Shown in pieces: positions 5,944-10,114 of a DNA stretch of 10,114 bases (position 1 is its first letter; each line of letters starts with the position of its first letter). The position numbers and the translations under genes were made by a program. The notes under the pieces were generated by a model. It saw only the letters and a list, made by a program, of their open reading frames with translations, did not search any database and was not told the origin of the DNA. The stretch lies in contig JAUWVE010000049.1 of NCBI GenBank assembly GCA_030617565.1, positions 1 to 10,114 of the forward strand, given 5' to 3'. The stretch is from Gammaproteobacteria bacterium. Lineage in GTDB: Bacteria > Pseudomonadota > Gammaproteobacteria > BMS3Bbin11.

Positions 5944-7890
5944 ATGGAAAGACAGCTGAATCAACACAGAGTTATGCCTCGCCACTGGTATCTGCGCCCG
6001 GTCACCTGGGCATTTATTGTCCTGCTTGGACTAATAGCGCTGATTACATCGTTGGGCATTATCAGCCTGCAGCGGATTGAACAGGAGTTCCTGCAGGAAA
6101 CACTGGTTAAGGTTGCGAAGCTTCGCCTGCTTGATGAGATGGTTCACCACTCCCGTCAGCGCTCGGTATTATTGCGTGACCTGGTCATAGCTAATGACCC
6201 GTTTGATCAGGATGAAATAACTCAGGTACACAGCGCACTGGCAGGTCGCTATCTGTCGGCCAGAAACGAGTTTTCGGAGCAGCCGTTAAATGAAGAAGAG
6301 CGCAAGATCCTTGATCATATTATTGAGCTGAATAGTAATGGTTATGCTGTTCAGCAACAGATAATCAAGCTGGCAACCACAGAGCGGCAGGACGAGGCTC
6401 TTGAGCTAATTGCCACTGAGCTCGGGCCGAACCGTGAGATGATCTATCCCGACATGATGAAGATGCGGGAATTACTCGTAGAATCGTCAAATATCTCAAC
6501 ACAGGCCGCGATGCAGTTGATGAGCCGCTATCGTACAGCGCTGATCTGGTTGTTTGCTATTGCCATCTTTATCGGAATTGGTATTGCCTGGCTGGCTTAT
6601 CGTATAGATTTTCGCCACACTCGTCGTTTGATGTGGCAGGCCTGCCATGACCCGCTGACGGGCCTGGGAAATCGCTACGAAGCCGAAGCGCGGCTAACTG
6701 CCCTGATTGAAGACGCAAACCAGCATAATGCACAACATGCTTTGCTTTATCTCGATGTTGATCAATTCAATATCATTAATAATACCTCAGGACAGGCTGC
6801 CGGTGATGAATTGCTACGGCAGCTGGCAATCCATCTGCTTGAGACTATCGGCGATGAAACGGCGATTGATCGGGTAGGAAACGACCAGTTTGTAATTTTG
6901 TTAAGGAATCAGGGGGTCGATGAAGTAAAACATCTGGCACGACAGTTGCTGGATAGCATCGCCAGAAAACGCTTTGAGTGGTCTGATAAGAGTTATGACA
7001 TAACGGCCAGCATAGGCATTGTGCTGGTCACAGCTGGCTGGGCTGAGATTGAGTCAATCTGGTCAGATGCATATCTTGCCTGTGATATTGCAAAGGAAAG
7101 AGGGGGTGACCGTGTACAGGTGTGGATGAAATCCAGCAAGGAAACAAGGCTACGAAGGGAAGGTATGGACTGGACATCACGTTTACGTCATGCAATAAAG
7201 GAAGAAAAGCTGGTACTGTTCAGCCAGGGGATAAAATCACTGGGAAATGGTGTGGTGCATAGAGAGATTCTTGTTCGCTATGAAGCTGACAATGGTGAGA
7301 TTATTTCCGCATCACGATTCATCCCGGCAGCTGAACGTTATAACCTGATTACAGAGCTTGACTTTTATGTTGTACGCAAAACACTCGAATTTATGTCCAC
7401 TGATGTAAATGAGCAGAGTTTTTCTATAAACCTTTCCGGTATGAGCCTGGGTAACCGTGAGCTGCTTGATTTAATCATTTCTGAAATTGATTCGAATGGC
7501 GTTGACCCGGAACGTGTCTGCTTCGAGATTACAGAAACTGCAGCTATTCGAAACCATACAACCGCAGTTCAGTTTATGAATGTACTGCATGGTCTTGGCT
7601 GCCACTTCTTTCTTGATGATTTCGGCACAGGCATGTCATCATTTGGTTATCTGAAATCTTTACCACTGGATATGATTAAAATTGATGCTCATTTTATCCA
7701 GAACATTGATAGTGATATGGCAAATCGAGCTATTATCGAGGCGATAAATACCATTGCCCATGGTTTCGGAATGAAAACGGTTGCCGAGGGTGTGGAGAGT
7801 AAACAACAGCTGGCAACGCTCAATGATATTGGTATTGATTTTGTACAGGGTTTTCTAATAGAGAGGCCTGCACGTCTGATGGCGGCATAA
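5944..7890 (+). CDS. Membrane-anchored GGDEF-EAL protein, probable c-di-GMP phosphodiesterase with degenerate GGDEF
   Basis: The protein has 648 residues from ATG 5944, or 649 from an adjacent TTG at 5941 that is better spaced from GTAGGT (5927-5932). Residues are numbered from the TTG. Helices TM1 (22-43) and TM2 (199-221) bracket a helical periplasmic sensor of about 155 residues, resembling a four-helix-bundle type. A GGDEF domain (234-393) begins DPLTGLGNR, but its signature is RVGNDQF (311-317): the second Gly is Asn and the catalytic Glu is Gln, so cyclase activity is unlikely. The EAL domain (about 410-645) keeps the catalytic set: EILVR (E442), N497, E529/E532, D559-D560, K580, E616, E619 and Q636. 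The expected job is hydrolysis of c-di-GMP at the inner membrane in response to a periplasmic signal, with the GGDEF part perhaps binding GTP as regulator. It stands alone in its transcription unit. Confidence 0.93.
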   Translation: MERQLNQHRVMPRHWYLRPVTWAFIVLLGLIALITSLGIISLQRIEQEFLQETLVKVAKLRLLDEMVHHSRQRSVLLRDLVIANDPFDQDEITQVHSALAGRYLSARNEFSEQPLNEEERKILDHIIELNSNGYAVQQQIIKLATTERQDEALELIATELGPNREMIYPDMMKMRELLVESSNISTQAAMQLMSRYRTALIWLFAIAIFIGIGIAWLAYRIDFRHTRRLMWQACHDPLTGLGNRYEAEARLTALIEDANQHNAQHALLYLDVDQFNIINNTSGQAAGDELLRQLAIHLLETIGDETAIDRVGNDQFVILLRNQGVDEVKHLARQLLDSIARKRFEWSDKSYDITASIGIVLVTAGWAEIESIWSDAYLACDIAKERGGDRVQVWMKSSKETRLRREGMDWTSRLRHAIKEEKLVLFSQGIKSLGNGVVHREILVRYEADNGEIISASRFIPAAERYNLITELDFYVVRKTLEFMSTDVNEQSFSINLSGMSLGNRELLDLIISEIDSNGVDPERVCFEITETAAIRNHTTAVQFMNVLHGLGCHFFLDDFGTGMSSFGYLKSLPLDMIKIDAHFIQNIDSDMANRAIIEAINTIAHGFGMKTVAEGVESKQQLATLNDIGIDFVQGFLIERPARLMAA

Positions 7891-8016
7891 AGCAGCCGGG
7901 TATTTTCACCTTCTTATAGCTGTATTCCCTTGCATTTATTCCAAATGTGATCAATTATTAACGTCGTTATTGTGCCTTCCTTATAGCAGGCTGAGATGCC
8001 ATTTGTGGAAGATGAA

Positions 8017-8715
8017 ATGAAAACAGGAAAATCATTTTTCAGTACAATTGTACTGACGGTATTATTATCCCTGATTACAGGCTGTCAAACGAAGGCTGAA
8101 AATGGGATAAAATTATCACCTGATTTAGAGGAAATGTATAAGGGGCTGAATAGCTTCGTTGATGATCTTTATGTATTACACAAGAAAAGACTGGAAGGTC
8201 GTGAGTTTTATATAACAGAAGAAGTCGGAGGCTATGGCGGCTTAACCAATGACCTCGATTTTTATAAACAGGTAAATTACTATGACAGCAAAAGTAAACG
8301 ACTGCTGAGTACAATTAAATGGGAGAAAAAGAACCCGGACAACATTCATATGATCGATCTGTTCTTGTATGACAATCAGGGCAGATTGAAAAGGAAATAT
8401 GCGGCGGCCTATCTGCCTTCCCGGCGTGTATCACCGCTTGAAACGTTGATTTCCCTGCATTATTACAGAAACAACACTCATAGCTTCCGGGAGTTTGATA
8501 TACACGATGTTCGTATTTATGAACAGTGTAATGATATAACGGATGAGAAAAATATTTACTTCGCATTTCACTATGAGGATATCCCTGATTCGTACCAGGA
8601 ACTGGATGTGGAAAAACATGATAAATATCGTGCCTGCTTTGAACATGCCAGTAGTACTGTAGAACCCTATAACTCACCTTTAAGTGAACTGGCTGAGACA
8701 AATACCGACTCTTGA
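8017..8715 (+). CDS. Putative lipoprotein of unknown function
   Basis: The product has 232 residues. The start at 8017 is preferred over the in-frame ATG at 7996 because it gives a classical lipoprotein signal: MKTGK, a hydrophobic core, then lipobox LITG-C with Cys 23. GGAAG lies 5-7 nt upstream. The mature protein is polar and rich in Tyr, Asp, Lys and charged residues. It should be attached to the inner or outer membrane facing the periplasm; the residue after Cys is Gln, not Asp, which favours the outer membrane by the usual Lol rule. Two further cysteines (in YEQCND and YRACFEH) could form a disulfide. I do not recognise a family. The TPR gene starts 6 nt after its stop, so the two are probably co-transcribed. 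Base use is more AT-rich than the oxidase genes at the left end. Confidence 0.75.
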   Translation: MKTGKSFFSTIVLTVLLSLITGCQTKAENGIKLSPDLEEMYKGLNSFVDDLYVLHKKRLEGREFYITEEVGGYGGLTNDLDFYKQVNYYDSKSKRLLSTIKWEKKNPDNIHMIDLFLYDNQGRLKRKYAAAYLPSRRVSPLETLISLHYYRNNTHSFREFDIHDVRIYEQCNDITDEKNIYFAFHYEDIPDSYQELDVEKHDKYRACFEHASSTVEPYNSPLSELAETNTDS

Positions 8716-8721
8716 AGCATT

Positions 8722-9135
8722 ATGGATATAGAAGCTGAAAAAATACTGAAACAGACCCGGTCTCTGACTGAGGAAGGGAAGAAGGAGGAGGCACGGATGT
8801 GCCTGCTGAATCTACTAAAGGACAAACCGGAAAATATTGCTGCACTGCTCATGCTGGGTGGTTCTTATTATGAGGAAAATAATTTTAAAGAAGCGAAGCT
8901 GGTATTTCAGCAATTGATTAAAATTAGTCCCGGTACTGGTCTATATTCAATCGCATTGTTTAATGCACTATGGCAGTTAAAGGAAATAGACGAAGCTCTG
9001 GAGGAAATCAGGCGTTTTATGCTGCATGCGGATAAAGATGCAGAAAAAGAAACAATTGCTCGATATTTATCCACCCTCGAAGCGATGGAGAATAGCAAGC
9101 AGATAAACAGCACTGTGAAACCCGATAGCAGTTAA
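8722..9135 (+). CDS. Small TPR-repeat protein
   Basis: The product has 137 residues. Residues about 37-71 make a textbook tetratricopeptide repeat (ALLMLGGSYYEENNFKEA, then F..LI...P), with a preceding helix pair (5-35) and a following one (72-106) that read as degenerate repeats. There is no signal peptide or membrane segment, so it is predicted cytoplasmic unless exported with a partner. GAAG (8714-8717) overlapping the upstream stop codon serves as ribosome binding site, and the 6-nt gap suggests coupling with the lipoprotein gene. TPR proteins are scaffolds for protein-protein contacts; the partner is unknown. The C-terminal 25 residues are polar and probably disordered. Confidence 0.8.
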   Translation: MDIEAEKILKQTRSLTEEGKKEEARMCLLNLLKDKPENIAALLMLGGSYYEENNFKEAKLVFQQLIKISPGTGLYSIALFNALWQLKEIDEALEEIRRFMLHADKDAEKETIARYLSTLEAMENSKQINSTVKPDSS

Positions 9136-9141
9136 ACATCC

Positions 9142-9172
9142 TTGATTAATACAACTATTACCTTGCTATGAT
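9142..9172 (+). promoter_or_regulatory. Candidate extended -10 promoter before the PGPGW-like gene
   Basis: TGCTATGAT (9164-9172) matches an extended -10 element (TGn plus five of six bases). TTGATT (9142-9147) is a partial -35 at a 19-bp spacing, tolerable with an extended -10. It lies directly after the TPR gene stop and 50 bases before the next start. Confidence 0.4.
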
Positions 9173-9223
9173 CCCCGACAATATGTGTTGCTGTATTAGA
9201 TAAATGATGGACCTGTTCAGAAA

Positions 9224-9664
9224 ATGATCGAATGGATACAGAGTAATGAGACAATAGTCTGGTGGCTGGTTGCATCATCAGTGACTACTTTTGTTATGTC
9301 GCTGGTTCTAGTCCCGATGCTGGTTGTACGCATTCCAGCTGATTATTTTTCATATGAGAAACGGCATACAAAGAAGCCGGAAAAGTACCCGCCTGTAATC
9401 CGGATAATAGTCCTGATTCTTAAGAATCTAATGGGCCTGGTATTAGTGCTGGCAGGTATATTAATGCTGGTGCTGCCAGGGCAGGGCCTGTTTACCATGG
9501 TTGTTGGTATTATGATGATGAACTTTCCCGGTAAATATAAGCTGGAACGATGGATAGTTGAGCGTGGTCCGGTATTGAGGTCAATTAACTGGCTACGCCG
9601 GCGTGCTGGCCATGACCCCTTCATAGTGCATAGCTATGGCAGTCCGGCTTCCTCTGACCGCTGA
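9224..9664 (+). CDS. Small PGPGW-family-like inner membrane protein
   Basis: The product has 146 residues. One membrane helix lies at about 11-36 and a helical hairpin region at about 60-98, broken by LPGQG (84-88), which resembles the LPGPGW core of the PGPGW family. The conserved tail after it, FPGKYKLERWIVERGPVLRSINWLRRRAG, is basic and cytoplasmic by the positive-inside rule. The function of this family is not established. The ATG at 9224 overlaps the TGA of a seven-codon frame at 9204-9227 (MMDLFRK, ATGA junction), which could be a leader that couples translation. No strong Shine-Dalgarno lies before 9224 itself. It is likely its own transcription unit, with the candidate promoter at 9142-9172. 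Confidence 0.8.
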   Translation: MIEWIQSNETIVWWLVASSVTTFVMSLVLVPMLVVRIPADYFSYEKRHTKKPEKYPPVIRIIVLILKNLMGLVLVLAGILMLVLPGQGLFTMVVGIMMMNFPGKYKLERWIVERGPVLRSINWLRRRAGHDPFIVHSYGSPASSDR

Positions 9665-9734
9665 AGTCAATCGTGCGGTAGATACAGCTCGGGATGTACC
9701 GTGCGGAGCTGGCACGCAAACTCTGTTTGAAGTG

Positions 9735-9750
9735 TTAAGGGTGCCCTTAA
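9735..9750 (+). repeat. 16-bp palindrome resembling joined ends of the MITE-like element
   Basis: TTAAGGG-TG-CCCTTAA is a perfect palindrome with a 2-nt centre. Its right part, GGTGCCCTTAA (9740-9750), is identical to the right outer end of the element plus flank at 3314-3324. It could be an excision footprint or internal deletion of a second copy, or an operator for the gene at 9766. Confidence 0.5.
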
Positions 9751-9765
9751 GATGTTTCTGACTCT

Positions 9766-9990
9766 ATGCAACTGGAATCATTACTGCTGGAAGACCCTGA
9801 AATTGCATTTCGGGCCAGGCAGTTTATGTATTTATATAATCTTCTGGATGAGCAGTTTTCCGGAGACACAGCTGCAATGGCGCACTGGATGCGCAGGAAA
9901 AAATGTGTTTCTGGGTATGCACCCTTGCTGGCGATGGTCGATCAGGGCAGGATGGAAGATGTTATTGCTGTCGCATCTAAGAAGAGGTAG
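9766..9990 (+). CDS. Small protein with possible MbcA/ParS/Xre (DUF2384-like) domain
   Basis: The product has 74 residues and starts at the only usual start codon after the in-frame TAA at 9748. An overlapping frame (9752-10003) gives an implausible Cys/Trp-rich protein and is rejected. The sequence is helical, LYNLLDEQFSGDTAAMAHWM followed by SGYAPLLAMVDQGRMEDVI. This pattern (helix with aromatic W, then a short loop, then PLxLxxxGxxxxV) resembles the C-terminal toxin-binding domain of Xre/MbcA/ParS antitoxins, but without the N-terminal helix-turn-helix. No RES-domain toxin gene is in view. The ribosome binding site is weak. Only 5 nt separate it from the GFA-like gene, so they probably share a transcript. 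Family assignment is tentative; that it is a real gene is more likely than its function. Confidence 0.6.
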   Translation: MQLESLLLEDPEIAFRARQFMYLYNLLDEQFSGDTAAMAHWMRRKKCVSGYAPLLAMVDQGRMEDVIAVASKKR

Positions 9991-9995
9991 AAATA

Positions 9996-10114
9996 ATGTC
10001 TGATATAAAGTTTAGCGGAAGTTGTCTCTGTGGCTCGGTGAAATATGACATAGCCGGTGAAATGGTTCGCTTTTCTCACTGCCATTGTCAAAGATGTCGC
10101 AAGGCAACAGGTAC
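9996..10114 (+). CDS. GFA / CENP-V family zinc protein (3' partial)
   Basis: The first 39 residues are visible before the window ends. GAGG (9984-9987) is 8 nt before the ATG. The start GSCLCGSVKY (8-17) and HCHCQRCRKATG (28-39) are the two Cys-rich zinc-binding motifs of the glutathione-dependent formaldehyde-activating enzyme (GFA) / CENP-V fold: C10, C12, then C29, C31 and C34. Most bacterial members are of unproven activity and are only distantly related to true GFA, so a formaldehyde role should not be assumed. It follows the 74-aa gene by 5 nt and is probably in its operon. Confidence 0.9.
   Translation, partial: MSDIKFSGSCLCGSVKYDIAGEMVRFSHCHCQRCRKATG

Noticed and set aside
9752..10003. 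83-aa frame overlapping the 74-aa gene
   Set aside because: Rich in Trp, Cys and Phe in a non-protein-like pattern, and it runs into the GFA-like gene; the frame starting at 9766 is far more protein-like.
1..10114. CRISPR array, tRNA or rRNA genes, phage or defence islands
   Set aside because: No spaced repeats, RNA gene signatures or recognisable defence proteins were found on either strand.

Overview
The window looks like a stretch of a moderate-GC proteobacterial chromosome, most likely gammaproteobacterial. This rests on gene style only: Shine-Dalgarno-led genes, tight operons, a c-di-GMP enzyme, a YadG/YadH-like ABC-2 pair and a GFA-family protein. No rRNA, tRNA, CRISPR array or phage gene is visible. 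All ten genes lie on the + strand. Two are cut by the window edges.

Bases 1-2090 hold two overlapping genes for the large subunits of an HcnBC / opine-oxidase type membrane or electron-transfer-chain oxidase of an amino acid or amino-acid derivative. The first (cut at its 5' end) carries a pyridine-nucleotide-type FAD domain plus a BFD-type [2Fe-2S] domain. The second is a DAO-family FAD subunit. Bases 2190-4089 encode an ABC-2 exporter, ATPase then permease. The two genes are split by a 212-bp non-coding element with matching inverted ends flanked by TA. Removing the element and one TA restores a 3-nt gap with a well-spaced ribosome binding site, so this reads as a MITE-like insertion into a former tight operon.

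Bases 4317-5318 encode a bacterial pentameric ligand-gated ion channel (Cys-loop receptor superfamily, GLIC/ELIC type) with a signal peptide, a beta-rich ligand domain and four membrane helices. A 600-base gap with heptamer repeats and small hairpins follows. Bases 5944-7890 encode a membrane-anchored GGDEF-EAL protein whose GGDEF motif is degenerate while the EAL catalytic set is intact, so it is probably a c-di-GMP phosphodiesterase.

Bases 8017-9664 hold a lipoprotein of unknown function, a small TPR protein 6 nt downstream, and a small PGPGW-like membrane protein with its own candidate promoter. The right end (9665-10114) has a short palindrome that resembles the ends of the 212-bp element, a 74-aa protein that may carry a MbcA/ParS/Xre-type (DUF2384-like) domain, and the start of a GFA/CENP-V-like zinc protein. 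The most notable items are the MITE-like insertion inside the ABC operon and the ion channel gene.
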